DNA of 64,000 nucleotides, taken from Burkholderiaceae bacterium. GTDB lineage: Bacteria; Pseudomonadota; Gammaproteobacteria; Burkholderiales; Burkholderiaceae_A. The notes under the pieces are model-generated. The model saw only the letters and a list, made by a program, of their open reading frames with translations. It made no database searches and had not been told where the DNA came from. The position numbers and the translations under genes were made by a program. Every line of letters starts with the position of its first letter. The first letter of the stretch is position 1. Shown in pieces: positions 17,517-26,556 of the stretch. The stretch is from the NCBI GenBank assembly GCA_018882795.1, contig VERJ01000001.1, positions 83,461-147,460 on the forward strand. Direction: 5' to 3'.

Positions 17517-19439
17517 ATGGCAGCAAACGCAGAAGGCAGCCGAAAGGCTGCTTTTTCATTTCTAGAGGCAGGCAGCACCGCGCCCCTTCCCGGCCTTGCC
17601 GCGAGCGCAGCGAATCGGATACCCCGCTGGCTGCTGATGCTGATCGTGCTGCTGTACATCGGCCATGGCCTTTTCCACCGAGATCCCTGGCGTGGCGATG
17701 ACATGCTTGGCCTGGCGTTGGCGCGCACTACCGCAGAGGCACTACTGCACGGAGATTTCTCTGTGCTGCTATTGCCCCAGCTGGCTGATTTGGCTTGGAA
17801 TCAGCAGGGTCCTTTGTGGGTAACGATTCTTGCAATTTTCATCCTGCCCATTACCGCATGGTCAGCGCTGCAACAAGCGCCCTTGCCTATTCATCTGCTC
17901 GACGATATCGCGCGTATCCCACTTGGCATCGCACTTGCTCTCGGACTCACAGCAGTCTGGAAAGCCACCGACCGCTTTGCGCGTCGGCGTGAAGCGCAGC
18001 CAGTGGATCCCCTGGGCATGGGACCGCGCTCACCCGAATTCGGCAAGACCCTGGGTGATTGCGCACTGCTGCTGACCATCGCAGCCCTTGGCGTGGTCTA
18101 TCCCTGGCACCAGCTGGGCACCGCAGCGATAAGCCTGCTGCTGCAAGGCCTGTTGCTCTGGGCCCTGGCCACAGCGCCCGAAACACCGCGGCGTGCCGCA
18201 AACCAAGCTGCACTCATTGTGACCGCAAGCCTGCTCACGCAAGGGGTTGGCCTTGCGTTGACGCAGATCATCGCGGTGCTCTGTGTGTTTGTCTGGATCA
18301 GGCCATATCAGCTGGTTGCCCGAGATTTTTTACTGCGCTGGTCTGTAGTGCTGCTGCTCTTGGTTCTGATGTGGACACTCGCTGCGATCACGGCCCACTC
18401 CACACAGCGCGTTGCCAGCTGGTGGTTTGAAGGTCTCAGCAATTGGTCACTGTCGCAATGGCTCGTGGGAGGCAAATCTGGGCTCCGCGCTCTTGGGCTC
18501 TGGTTCAATGAGTCGCTCTGGCGGTGGTGGCCGCTATGGCCGATCGCTGCATTCGGGTTGTGGAAGATCCGCAGAACCCAGCTATCGAGGGCGCCCCATT
18601 GGGCCGTGCCCTTGATCTTCACTTTTGTAACAGTCATTGCAGGGCTTGTCGGCCCATCCGATTGGCGGGTGCATCAGTTCACACCCCTGGTGTCCATTGC
18701 ATTGATTGCAGCATTTAGCCTGCTGTCACTGCCCAGACCCATCATCAATCTTGTGGACTGGTTTGCAGTGGTGCTATTCACCGCAGTAGGCATTTTCGTA
18801 TGGCTCTATTGGACCGCATTGAATTTTGGTTTTCCTCAAACACTCGCCATGCGTGTGCCACTGCTGGCCCCCGGCGTCACTGGCAATGCAAGCGTCTACG
18901 AAATCCTGATTGGCGCGCTGGCAACGCTGGCCTGGGTGTTGCTGATCTCTTGGCGCATACGCCGAGGCTCACCCCGTCTATGGCGGCCCGTGGCGCTAAG
19001 TACCGGCGGCGTTACCCTGCTCTGGGTGTTGCTGACCACGCTGTGGTTGCCAGCGCTGGATCGCATCCAGGGCCAGCAGGAATTGGCCAAATCCCTCGAA
19101 ACCGGATGGCTGCGTGCAGCAGAACGCCGTCTGGGCCTTGATACGGATGCAATCAGTCAGCGATACCTCACCCAGTCAATGACCCTGAGCGCCTCGAAAG
19201 AGGTCTGCGTGCAGCTCTCCGATCAGGCGATTGCGCTTGATGCAATGGCCGTGGCCATTACCCGGCTGCCCGTGACCCATCAGCCCCAGTGTTTGTGGAG
19301 ATTAGGTCTATTGGGATCCGGAGACACCAAAGAGACACGGACAACCCCGGCTGGGGAGCGCTGGTCGGTCGTTTGGCAAAGCAGCGCCGAGGACCGTCGC
19401 GGACGACAACGCTATGTGCTCTTAGAAAAGACACCGTGA
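17517..19439 (+). CDS. Multi-pass membrane protein, ArnT/PMT-like glycosyltransferase family (GT-C fold)
   Basis: The 640-residue frame has about a dozen hydrophobic helices. After the first helix (about 37-53) comes the acidic motif HRDPWRGDD, in the place of the catalytic aspartate loop of GT-C lipid-linked sugar transferases such as ArnT and PMT. A soluble C-terminal part follows the last helix. It probably moves a sugar from a polyprenyl carrier to an envelope acceptor, but the acceptor cannot be told. The ATG at 17517 has no ribosome-binding site, and the rpmE2 terminator overlaps codons 7-14. A later start (for instance ATG 17637) would cut into the first helix, so the start is uncertain. 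The stop overlaps the start of the MATE gene. Confidence 0.7.
   Translation: MAANAEGSRKAAFSFLEAGSTAPLPGLAASAANRIPRWLLMLIVLLYIGHGLFHRDPWRGDDMLGLALARTTAEALLHGDFSVLLLPQLADLAWNQQGPLWVTILAIFILPITAWSALQQAPLPIHLLDDIARIPLGIALALGLTAVWKATDRFARRREAQPVDPLGMGPRSPEFGKTLGDCALLLTIAALGVVYPWHQLGTAAISLLLQGLLLWALATAPETPRRAANQAALIVTASLLTQGVGLALTQIIAVLCVFVWIRPYQLVARDFLLRWSVVLLLLVLMWTLAAITAHSTQRVASWWFEGLSNWSLSQWLVGGKSGLRALGLWFNESLWRWWPLWPIAAFGLWKIRRTQLSRAPHWAVPLIFTFVTVIAGLVGPSDWRVHQFTPLVSIALIAAFSLLSLPRPIINLVDWFAVVLFTAVGIFVWLYWTALNFGFPQTLAMRVPLLAPGVTGNASVYEILIGALATLAWVLLISWRIRRGSPRLWRPVALSTGGVTLLWVLLTTLWLPALDRIQGQQELAKSLETGWLRAAERRLGLDTDAISQRYLTQSMTLSASKEVCVQLSDQAIALDAMAVAITRLPVTHQPQCLWRLGLLGSGDTKETRTTPAGERWSVVWQSSAEDRRGRQRYVLLEKTP
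17536..17556 (+). terminator. Intrinsic terminator after rpmE2
   Basis: GCAGCC (17536-17541), a GAAA tetraloop and GGCTGC (17546-17551) are followed directly by TTTTT. This is a textbook Rho-independent terminator. It lies inside the first codons of the longest reading frame of the next gene, which puts that gene's start or its transcription in question. Confidence 0.88.
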
Positions 19440-20782
19440 CGACCCGGGCCCGCGATGTATTGAGGCTGGGGTGGCCCATCCTGGTAGGACAAATCGCTGT
19501 GCTGGGCAATGGTGTGATCGACACCATCATGGCAGGCCAACGATCAGCCGCAGATCTCGCCGTGATCGGCCTGGGGGCTGCAGTCTATATCAGCGTATTT
19601 GTGGCTTTTCGTGGCGTGCTCATGGGATTGACACCGATTGCAGCAGGCCATTTCGGCGCAGGAAGGCTGTCCGAAATTGGCGATGATGTTGGTCAGACAG
19701 CCTGGGTGGCGCTACTGTTATCCGCAATCGGCATACCGCTGCTCTGGTGGATTGATCCGTGGCTCAACCTGATCAAGCCCGACCCAAGTCTTCAGGGACC
19801 CTTAGCGCAGTATCTTTGGATCGTGGCACTCGGTATGCCGTCGACGCTACTCTTCAGCGTATTTTTCACACTCAACAGTGCCACGTCTCGACCGGCAGTG
19901 ACCATGAGCATCAACCTGGCGATGTTGGCCCTGAAATGGCCGCTCAATCTGGTGTTCATGGATGGCATCGAGGGCCTGATCGCACCCATGGGGGCGGTTG
20001 GCTGTGCGGTCGCCACTGCCATTCTCTCCTGGACATCACTGTTGATCGCCCTGATGGTGTTGGCCATTGATCGACGCTATCGCGAATTCCATATTCGACT
20101 TCACGCGCCACAATTCAAAAAAATTTCTGAATTGCTGCGCGTGGGTATGCCAATTGGCGTGGGCTATCTGATCGAGGTGACCTCTTTTACGCTCATGGCG
20201 CTTCTGATCGGCCGATTCGGCACCATCGCCAGTGCAAGCCACCAGGTGGCGGCCAATCTGGCAACGCTGATTTTCATGATGCCGCTGGCGCTCTCCAATG
20301 CCACCAGCATCCTGGCTGCCCAGGCAATCGGTGGACAAAATGAGGAAAAAGCCCGTGCTTGGATATTTGCAGGCATGCGCCTGATCATGGGCATTGCGAT
20401 CACGATATCGTTGCTGCTATTTCTTTTCCGCACACCCATGGCGCAACTCTATGCAGAAAACGCCACCGTGCGGGCCTTCGCAGAGATACTCATCATTTAT
20501 GCCGCCGTATGCCATGTGCTGGATGCACTGCAGTGCCTGCTCTATTCCTCGCTTCGGGCCTGGCGCATCACCTTCACCCCAATGCTTGTTTACGGGTTTA
20601 GCCTCTGGGGTTTTGGGGTCGGGGGCGGATGGCTATTTGCGCACAGCCTGTTCGAGGAAGGGCCCACTGCAACACAGGGATTCTGGATGGGCAATTTCCT
20701 GGGCCTGGCGATTGCCTGCGTGGGTCTTGGACTGCTACTACGGCGCCGATTTCTCAATCCAGTGTTGCCGGTAAAAACGTAG
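19436..20782 (+). CDS. MATE-family multidrug/Na+ efflux transporter
   Basis: The 448-residue protein has the twelve-helix MatE-MatE layout. The first helix carries [23 protein letters not shown], where the QIAxxxxxxxDTIMAG pattern is typical of NorM-type MATE proteins that export cationic compounds in exchange for Na+ or H+. The open frame extends upstream inside the previous gene, but the GTG at 19436 overlaps its stop codon by three bases (GTGA) and gives the natural N-terminus [14 protein letters not shown]. Its 3' end overlaps the convergent orn gene by 45 bp. Confidence 0.9.
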   Translation: MTTRARDVLRLGWPILVGQIAVLGNGVIDTIMAGQRSAADLAVIGLGAAVYISVFVAFRGVLMGLTPIAAGHFGAGRLSEIGDDVGQTAWVALLLSAIGIPLLWWIDPWLNLIKPDPSLQGPLAQYLWIVALGMPSTLLFSVFFTLNSATSRPAVTMSINLAMLALKWPLNLVFMDGIEGLIAPMGAVGCAVATAILSWTSLLIALMVLAIDRRYREFHIRLHAPQFKKISELLRVGMPIGVGYLIEVTSFTLMALLIGRFGTIASASHQVAANLATLIFMMPLALSNATSILAAQAIGGQNEEKARAWIFAGMRLIMGIAITISLLLFLFRTPMAQLYAENATVRAFAEILIIYAAVCHVLDALQCLLYSSLRAWRITFTPMLVYGFSLWGFGVGGGWLFAHSLFEEGPTATQGFWMGNFLGLAIACVGLGLLLRRRFLNPVLPVKT

Positions 20783-21295
20783 TTCATCAATCGACTCTTC
20801 GATATCGGCAAGCGCTGTGTGGGCGCCACGCTTCTCAAAGCCCTTCATGATGCCCGGATTCCAGCGGCGGCAGAGCTCTTTGATGGTGCTGACATCAATA
20901 TTGCGATAGTGAAAAAATGCTTCCAGCTCTGGCATGTAGCGCTGCATAAAACGGCGATCCTGGTGCACAGTGTTGCCACACATGGGTGACTTGCCAGCAG
21001 GCACATAACCCCGAATAAACTCCAGCAGCTCACGCTCAGCCAAAACCTCGCTGATGGTGGAAGCTTTGACTTTGTCGATTAAGCCAGACTTTCCATGAGT
21101 GCCTTTATTCCAGGAATCCATAGCATCCAATACCGAGTCAGGCTGATGAATCACCATGACCGGAGCCACTGCGAGCACGTTGAGCTCGGCGTCGGTCACG
21201 ATCATGGCGATCTCCAGGATTCGATCGGTGTCGGGCTTCAGGCCGCTCATTTCCATGTCGACCCAGACCATATTCATTTCATTGACGGTTGCCAT
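20738..21295 (-). CDS. orn: Oligoribonuclease Orn
   Basis: This 185-residue DEDD-family 3'-5' exoribonuclease degrades two- to five-nucleotide RNAs, including pGpG from c-di-GMP breakdown. The first acidic pair is in WVDMEMSG (D13, E15), and the C-terminal HTALADI segment carries the last catalytic Asp and the His/Tyr environment. The ATG at 21295 gives [18 protein letters not shown]; a TTG frame starts nine bases earlier and another ATG lies at 21277. It is divergent from rsgA with only 26 bp between starts and convergent with the MATE gene, which it overlaps by 45 bp. Confidence 0.96.
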   Translation of the reverse strand: MATVNEMNMVWVDMEMSGLKPDTDRILEIAMIVTDAELNVLAVAPVMVIHQPDSVLDAMDSWNKGTHGKSGLIDKVKASTISEVLAERELLEFIRGYVPAGKSPMCGNTVHQDRRFMQRYMPELEAFFHYRNIDVSTIKELCRRWNPGIMKGFEKRGAHTALADIEESIDELRFYRQHWIEKSAP

Positions 21296-21321
21296 AGGTG
21301 CCAATCATCGCACAGGCTAAG

Positions 21322-22230
21322 ATGTCGGCCATGCGAGCGCGCCTTTTATCCCATCATGGTCGCCAGGCCTGGGTCCTGGATGATCAGGGGCAGGCGCACC
21401 TCTGTGTTTTTCGGGGCCGTGAGCTGACACCTGCAGCCAACGACTGGATTGAGGTTGACACCTCGGTTCAGCCTGCGGTGATCACAGCGATTTACCCACG
21501 GACAAATGACATCACGCGCAGTGAGGCCCACCGCAGCAAGACCCTTGCCGCCAATATCGATCAGGCGGTGATCGTGATTTCAGGAGCGCCACTTTTTTCC
21601 GATGAGCTACTTGCGCGCATGATTTGCGCCTGCGCTGCGCAGGATGTTCCAGGGCTGATTGTGATGAACAAGACGGATTTGGTCGATGACACCGCGCGTG
21701 CCACAGCGCAGCTCTCTGTTTTCGGAGCCTGCATCGAATTACTCGGCTGGAGAGTGATCCGGATCGCGGCCAGGCCCTCAGAGGGAGATCGCACTGCGGT
21801 GGGATGCGATGCGTTGAGGTCCCTTCTCGCTGGAAAAGCAACACTGATCATGGGCCAATCCGGCATGGGCAAAAGCAGCCTGATGAACGCGCTTGTGCCT
21901 GGCCTGAACGCGCAGACCAGAGAGATTTCCCAGGCACTACAGACCGGCAAACACACGACCACGGTGGGGCAAGTCGTGCGCTATGACCAGGATAGCTGGC
22001 TAATCGATACGCCCGGGTTTCAGCTATTCGGTCTACATCATCTCTCGATTAGTCAGCTGGCGCTCGGATTTCCCGAATGGCAGGCGGTTCATGAACGGGA
22101 TGGCCGATGCCACTATGCCAACTGCACACATGATCTGGAACCGAACTGCACTGTGCGCAGCGCCTGCCTCAATGACAAAGCCGCCTCCCGGCGGCTTGAA
22201 TTATGGAAAATGCTGCGAGCGTCTCTATAA
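21322..22230 (+). CDS. rsgA: Ribosome small-subunit-dependent GTPase RsgA (YjeQ)
   Basis: The 302-residue protein has an N-terminal OB fold, then a circularly permuted GTPase domain with motifs in the order G4 (MNKTD), G1 (GQSGMGKSS) and G3 (DTPGF). A C-terminal zinc knuckle reads CHYANCTHDLEPNC. RsgA proof-reads the decoding centre late in 30S assembly. The ATG at 21322, preceded by AGG, is preferred over the GTG at 21298, which would overlap the orn start region. Its pairing with orn, divergent, is common in proteobacteria. Confidence 0.95.
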   Translation: MSAMRARLLSHHGRQAWVLDDQGQAHLCVFRGRELTPAANDWIEVDTSVQPAVITAIYPRTNDITRSEAHRSKTLAANIDQAVIVISGAPLFSDELLARMICACAAQDVPGLIVMNKTDLVDDTARATAQLSVFGACIELLGWRVIRIAARPSEGDRTAVGCDALRSLLAGKATLIMGQSGMGKSSLMNALVPGLNAQTREISQALQTGKHTTTVGQVVRYDQDSWLIDTPGFQLFGLHHLSISQLALGFPEWQAVHERDGRCHYANCTHDLEPNCTVRSACLNDKAASRRLELWKMLRASL

Positions 22231-22288
22231 CACCCATGCAGCACCGAAACTGTCACAGAATCTGCCGCTGGGTCAGAAATAAACAGGT

Positions 22289-22864
22289 CTAGTCGTGATG
22301 AGCGGTAAGCCAAGCATCGAGCATGCCGACCAGCTGGGGATCAGTCCAGACCCGTTTGCAATTCTCCACCTGACGATCAGTAATTTCAATCGCACGCAGG
22401 CGTTTCACAAAATTCTGGTGGCCAGTGAGGGGAAAAAAGGAATTGGGTGGGGTGAGCGCACCGACCGGGATTAAGCACAAAATCCAAAGATCCCGCATGT
22501 GGGAGTCGAAAATCTCGCCTGTTTTCTTGGCCTGCAATGCCCGATGCACCACCGCCTGGCAGAGCTTGATGGGATCCACCACCTTGTAGTTACAGATGTT
22601 CACCAGCTCTGCACCCACAATTTTCTTTAAATCTTTACCCTCGGAAAAATCGAATCCAAACTCGCCGAAATCGAAGACATAGTTGGTTGCGATCTCAGCA
22701 ATCTGCTTGGCCTTGTTGCCATGGGTCTTGGTGAAGACATCCCGCAGGCCTTTCTCCATGCCAGTACGGACTTCGTAGACCATGTCGTTATAGGCCTGCA
22801 AAGGGTCAACGGTTTTTTTCTTGCCGCCAAGCAGCCAGCCAAAAAGACTCTGAAAAAGTGACAT
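22289..22864 (-). CDS. Conserved-looking hypothetical protein downstream of a ParA-like ATPase
   Basis: I do not recognise this 191-residue protein. It starts with a short hydrophobic, Phe/Leu-rich stretch (MSLFQSLFGWLLGG) that could be an amphipathic membrane contact, followed by KKK. A central region is rich in FDFGEFGFDF. A moderately hydrophobic segment WILCLIPVGALTPP lies near residue 130. An AAGGGG ribosome-binding site precedes the ATG. It is 25 bp downstream of the ParA-like gene, so the two probably form an operon and may act together, for example as cargo or regulator. Function is unknown. Confidence 0.75.
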   Translation of the reverse strand: MSLFQSLFGWLLGGKKKTVDPLQAYNDMVYEVRTGMEKGLRDVFTKTHGNKAKQIAEIATNYVFDFGEFGFDFSEGKDLKKIVGAELVNICNYKVVDPIKLCQAVVHRALQAKKTGEIFDSHMRDLWILCLIPVGALTPPNSFFPLTGHQNFVKRLRAIEITDRQVENCKRVWTDPQLVGMLDAWLTAHHD

Positions 22865-22889
22865 CCGATTAATCCCCTTGAAATCTGAT

Positions 22890-23702
22890 TTAAGCCTGAC
22901 CGGTATCCCGAATCATAGCGGGCACGCGCATGGGCTCCGCGGGGGCGACCACCGCTGAGCCCCTGGCCACCCCGACGACGGGGCTGGCAGCAGCAGCGCC
23001 AACATCCGACCGCTGCCGCATGGCGTGGGTATCAGCAACCGAGATCTGACTGGCCTGCCAGACGGCCTCGCAGAACATCAGAAAGCGCTGCCTCACCTCT
23101 TCTTTGGCCGATGAGACGATGTAGTCCTTTTGGTAGAGAGTCTCGAAATCTTTCGAGGCAATCACCGACGGGGTCAGCAGAAAAGGCACCGGAAATCGCT
23201 GGGCAGCCATCGAATCGAATTTGCGCTGAAACGGATGAATCTTGTTCGGCGTAATCAGCACCTTGGGGGATCGGGGGCGATCCAGCGCTGGCTTGAGATC
23301 GCGTAACAGGCCAATCGTGCTGAGCAACTCCAACTCAGATAAAGATGTGGGAATAATCCAGAGATCAAAAATTTCCAGCAATTCAAAGCCGACAGCCGGC
23401 GACCAGGTGACATCGGTGATCACCACTTCGTGCATATTGGACGCATCGCGGATGTGGCAGCGGGCATTGAAAATACCCAGGCGGTTGGCACTGCGAATTA
23501 GGTCGCTGGCATGATCAAACTTCAGCCGCTCGTGTTGGACAGCATTTCTGATCCAGGAGGACGAGGTACCCTGCCGGTCCAGATCAATCAGCATCGTCTC
23601 CATCTGCCGCTCCAGGGCGAAATAGGCCGCCAGATTAGCGCTCAGGGAACTCTTCCCAACGCCCCCCTTCTGATTGCTGACAAGAATCTTGAGCCGCGGC
23701 AC
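22890..23702 (-). CDS. ParA/MinD-like P-loop ATPase
   Basis: The 270-residue protein has the deviant Walker A KGGVGKSS at residues 12-19 and an A' motif LIDLDRQGTSSSW in the ParA style. VITDV occupies the Walker B region and a switch lies near PTSLSEL. The last 40 or so residues form an Ala/Val/Pro-rich tail. The proposed start is GTG at 23702 (MPRLKILVSNQKGG); the frame extends 19 residues upstream to 23759 without looking homologous. It is not a chromosomal parA (no parB beside it) and lacks FlhG-specific features I would recognise. Its position between a PilZ gene and flagellar genes hints at positioning of a polar or envelope complex, which is inference only. Confidence 0.8.
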   Translation of the reverse strand: MPRLKILVSNQKGGVGKSSLSANLAAYFALERQMETMLIDLDRQGTSSSWIRNAVQHERLKFDHASDLIRSANRLGIFNARCHIRDASNMHEVVITDVTWSPAVGFELLEIFDLWIIPTSLSELELLSTIGLLRDLKPALDRPRSPKVLITPNKIHPFQRKFDSMAAQRFPVPFLLTPSVIASKDFETLYQKDYIVSSAKEEVRQRFLMFCEAVWQASQISVADTHAMRQRSDVGAAAASPVVGVARGSAVVAPAEPMRVPAMIRDTGQA

Positions 23703-23807
23703 CGCGCCTGATTTCAAAGGACTTCCCCACTGGTGTGATGGACAGGATTTTAAGGGCAAATGGCGATGTTCTAGAATAAGCTGTTGGTGAATTTTCCGAG
23801 GTGCGCT

Positions 23808-24563
23808 GTGGCTTTCCGTGTTTACCCCCCTGAACTCGATCCCGCTGTCATTGAACAGTTCAAGCTTGAACCTCGAAAAGCGGAACGCACGCTGGTGCGC
23901 GAGTTCGCCTCAGGCGTAACCGCAGGTCTGATGCCGCTGAAGGATTTCAGCAAGAAGCTGGCCCTGCGCTGCGCCGAGGCGGATTCAGTGACTGGGCTGG
24001 CGTTCTCGCTGCCCGAGGGTACCGAAGTGCCCAAAGAAATTAAAGAAAGCAAACACCTGTGGGTGGTGATCACCACCGACCAATACAAGCTGCAATTCAT
24101 CGCACCCAATGTGAAGTTTGGCAACTATGACCTGGTCACCTCGGATTTCCCCCTTGAAGTGGTGGCAATTCAGCGCCGGGAAAGCTTCCGTGTGCTACCC
24201 CCCAATGACCGAACACTGGACCTGGTGATCTCTGGATCCTTTAGTGCGGTGGTACAACCCCATATTCTTGACATCGGATTCCATGGCATCGGCCTGGAGT
24301 TCAGCGCCATGGAACGTGTGCAGATCGGCACCATCTGGTCCAATGCCTATTTCGCCCGGGGGAAGAAATCTTCCGAAAAATTCATGCTGCAAGTGATGAA
24401 TGTGAGCGAGATCTATAACCTGGATCATTTTCGTGTGGGCTGCAAGCTGCTCACACCCACCGAGCAGAACCTGACTGACTTTGAGACAACACGCAACAGC
24501 ATCCAGAATTCACGGGTTGCCGGCCAGCCCCAACGTTGGCATCTCAGCGTGAGCTGGCTGTAA
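23808..24563 (+). CDS. YcgR-like PilZ-domain c-di-GMP effector (flagellar brake type)
   Basis: The 251-residue protein has an N-terminal YcgR-like beta domain (about 1-115) and a C-terminal PilZ domain. The latter starts with the RxxxR motif in QRRESFRV and continues to DIGFHGIGLEF, which takes the place of the D/N-x-S-x-x-G motif, with Gly replacing Ser. Both elements bind c-di-GMP in YcgR, which then slows the flagellar motor. The start at GTG 23808 is set by GAGG six bases upstream; the frame is open to 23784. It is divergent from the ParA-like gene and lies next to the flagellar locus. Confidence 0.85.
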   Translation: MAFRVYPPELDPAVIEQFKLEPRKAERTLVREFASGVTAGLMPLKDFSKKLALRCAEADSVTGLAFSLPEGTEVPKEIKESKHLWVVITTDQYKLQFIAPNVKFGNYDLVTSDFPLEVVAIQRRESFRVLPPNDRTLDLVISGSFSAVVQPHILDIGFHGIGLEFSAMERVQIGTIWSNAYFARGKKSSEKFMLQVMNVSEIYNLDHFRVGCKLLTPTEQNLTDFETTRNSIQNSRVAGQPQRWHLSVSWL

Positions 24564-24615
24564 TCTCGCCCCCAAAGCCCCAACACCCACCCGTAGGCAA
24601 CACAACCCATCGGGC

Positions 24616-25392
24616 CTAGAGCCGATACACAAACAATTCGGTCTGCCGTGCGTCGTCGACACAAATCACCTTGGTTGGTGTTTGGCCAGGCACTTGAAAG
24701 CTATTGGAGATAAGAAAACTTCCAGGAGTCATTTCCCGCTTCGCTTTCTCCCAGAGCCGGGGCATAGGCTCAGTCGACAGGAATGCATAGACGGCGCAAT
24801 ACGGTGTCAAGCTTTTTGACCAGAAATCGCCCTGCTTGATCACGACATTCGAAAGGCCAGCGCAGGCCAGACGAGAAACGAGGTAAGGCAGCCATGCTCC
24901 TTCAATGCCCTCAAAACGATGCAAAGGGTGATCGCGCGCCAGATGCTTGAGCATACTGCCGGTACCGGATCCAAAATCCAGCACTGTTTTCTGGGCGCCA
25001 GGATCGGGCCCAAGATCAAACACGTGGGGTTTTAAAAACCCTGTGAGTGCGGCAGCGGTGGTTTGATTGGACAGATACAAGGGCACGCGGGTCCGCACAG
25101 TGGGCCCGAACACCAAGAGCAAGACCACAAACCCAGCCAGATACCAGGCGCTGTCCAGCTGCAGACGACTGGCCAGCGCCAACGCCACAGGAAACACGGC
25201 GTGGATGATCAACCACCAGCGGTCCGACTTCAGTAACCAGGCAAATATCGTGGCTATCCCCGACTGCATCAGCACCAGCCAGCCGATAAAGGGGGTGTTG
25301 CCAAGCAGTCCAAGATTGAGCGCCAGCAAGACCACGCCCATGGCGCCCACCTGGGCAAGCAATGCTTTTGAGAGCGTGCCCAAACGAATCAT
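24616..25392 (-). CDS. Membrane-anchored class I SAM-dependent methyltransferase
   Basis: This 258-residue protein has about four hydrophobic helices in the first 100 residues, then a Rossmann methyltransferase domain with motif I VLDFGSGTGSMLKHL at about 137-151 and an acidic residue (FEGIEGA) in the motif II position. The substrate is unknown. It lies 24 bp downstream of flhB on the same strand, at the end of the long motility transcription unit, so a role in the cell envelope or in modifying flagellar components is possible but not shown. It differs from the flagellin lysine methylase FliB. Confidence 0.72.
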   Translation of the reverse strand: MIRLGTLSKALLAQVGAMGVVLLALNLGLLGNTPFIGWLVLMQSGIATIFAWLLKSDRWWLIIHAVFPVALALASRLQLDSAWYLAGFVVLLLVFGPTVRTRVPLYLSNQTTAAALTGFLKPHVFDLGPDPGAQKTVLDFGSGTGSMLKHLARDHPLHRFEGIEGAWLPYLVSRLACAGLSNVVIKQGDFWSKSLTPYCAVYAFLSTEPMPRLWEKAKREMTPGSFLISNSFQVPGQTPTKVICVDDARQTELFVYRL

Positions 25393-25416
25393 TGAACACA
25401 GCTGGCGCCATGCCGT

Positions 25417-26541
25417 TTAGGCATTCGTCACCGGCTCCAGCGTGGGTAAGTCGTCGATCTCTGGCAGATCTGAGGCGTCTTTGGTGCCACGCTTGAGCTC
25501 ATAGGCCCAGGCCAGAATCTTGGCCACGGCCTCAAAGAGCTGCTCCGGCACAGGGTCCCCGATTTCAAGCTTCGCGTACATGAGACGCGCAAGTGGCGGC
25601 ACCCGTGCGATTGGCACCGCGTGCTCTTTAGCGACATCCTGAATGCGCAACGCGAGGTTATCGAGACCCTTGGCCACCACCACAGGAGCATTCATTGTGG
25701 CCTGGTCATAGCGCAAGGCAATTGAATAGTGGTCCGGGTTCGCCACCACCACATCGGCCCGCTCAATTGCGGCCATCATGCGGCTTTGTGCAATCTGGCG
25801 CTGCCGCTGACGCAACTTCTGGCGGATCTCGGGTGAGCCCTCCATCTCTTTCATTTCCTGCTTGATCTCTTCCCGACTCATACGCATTTGACGCATGAAA
25901 TTGAAGCGCTGAAAAAGTGCATCCCCCACCGCGATCAGAATTAAGGGTGCCATCAGAATCAGTGCGCCGTTAAAAATCAGCTGACTGGTATTCACGACTG
26001 CCACATTGAAGTCCTGGTGCACCAGGGTGGAGACATTGCCTAACAGTGCAATCAAATACGCCATACCCACACCCAACACGAGCGAGGCTTTCAGGATGGT
26101 CTTTAGGAGTTCCACGGCTGTAGGCAGTGAGAACATGCGCGCAATGCCTTTGATGGGATCCATACGATCGGCATTGAATTTAAACGCAAATACGGGCCGC
26201 AGGCCCGAGAGGCTAAGCGGCGCAAAAATCGCCACCAGCACCACGGGCACAATCAGCATGGCAAGCGTGCCGATTAAACGCAACACCGAGCCACCCAACC
26301 ATGCCATGACACCATCGGCCCAACGGTCCGGATTGCCAAAGGTCAACCCATCGCGGACCATCACGACCATCTGCTGCACCAGGATGGGGCCCGCTGAGAA
26401 AATAAAGAGCATGAAGGTGAGTAGCAGCAGCAGCGTGGTCAGGTCGCGGGACTGGGCGAACTGGCCTTCCTCGCGGGCTTTCTGTAATCGCCGCTCGGTT
26501 GGGTCGAGGGTTTTATCTTCCTGAAACTCTTCTTCCGCCAT
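25417..26541 (-). CDS. flhB: Flagellar type III export switch protein FlhB
   Basis: The 374-residue protein has the FlhB layout: four membrane helices (about 33-60, 88-112, 143-170 and 184-206) and a cytoplasmic C-domain that switches export specificity from rod/hook to filament proteins. The self-cleavage loop normally reads NPTH; here it is NPDH at residues 268-271, followed by YSIALRY. The substitution at the P+1 residue may change cleavage rate. A separate FlhB C-domain-like protein is encoded at 59306-59608. The gene lies apart from flhA, at the end of the motA-motB cluster. Confidence 0.95.
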   Translation of the reverse strand: MAEEEFQEDKTLDPTERRLQKAREEGQFAQSRDLTTLLLLLTFMLFIFSAGPILVQQMVVMVRDGLTFGNPDRWADGVMAWLGGSVLRLIGTLAMLIVPVVLVAIFAPLSLSGLRPVFAFKFNADRMDPIKGIARMFSLPTAVELLKTILKASLVLGVGMAYLIALLGNVSTLVHQDFNVAVVNTSQLIFNGALILMAPLILIAVGDALFQRFNFMRQMRMSREEIKQEMKEMEGSPEIRQKLRQRQRQIAQSRMMAAIERADVVVANPDHYSIALRYDQATMNAPVVVAKGLDNLALRIQDVAKEHAVPIARVPPLARLMYAKLEIGDPVPEQLFEAVAKILAWAYELKRGTKDASDLPEIDDLPTLEPVTNA

Positions 26542-26556
26542 GGGCGAAAGTGTAGC

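Noticed and set aside
22231-22288. tRNA or terminator between convergent rsgA and the unknown protein gene
   Set aside because: No cloverleaf or GC hairpin with a U-run is visible in this or the other short gaps.
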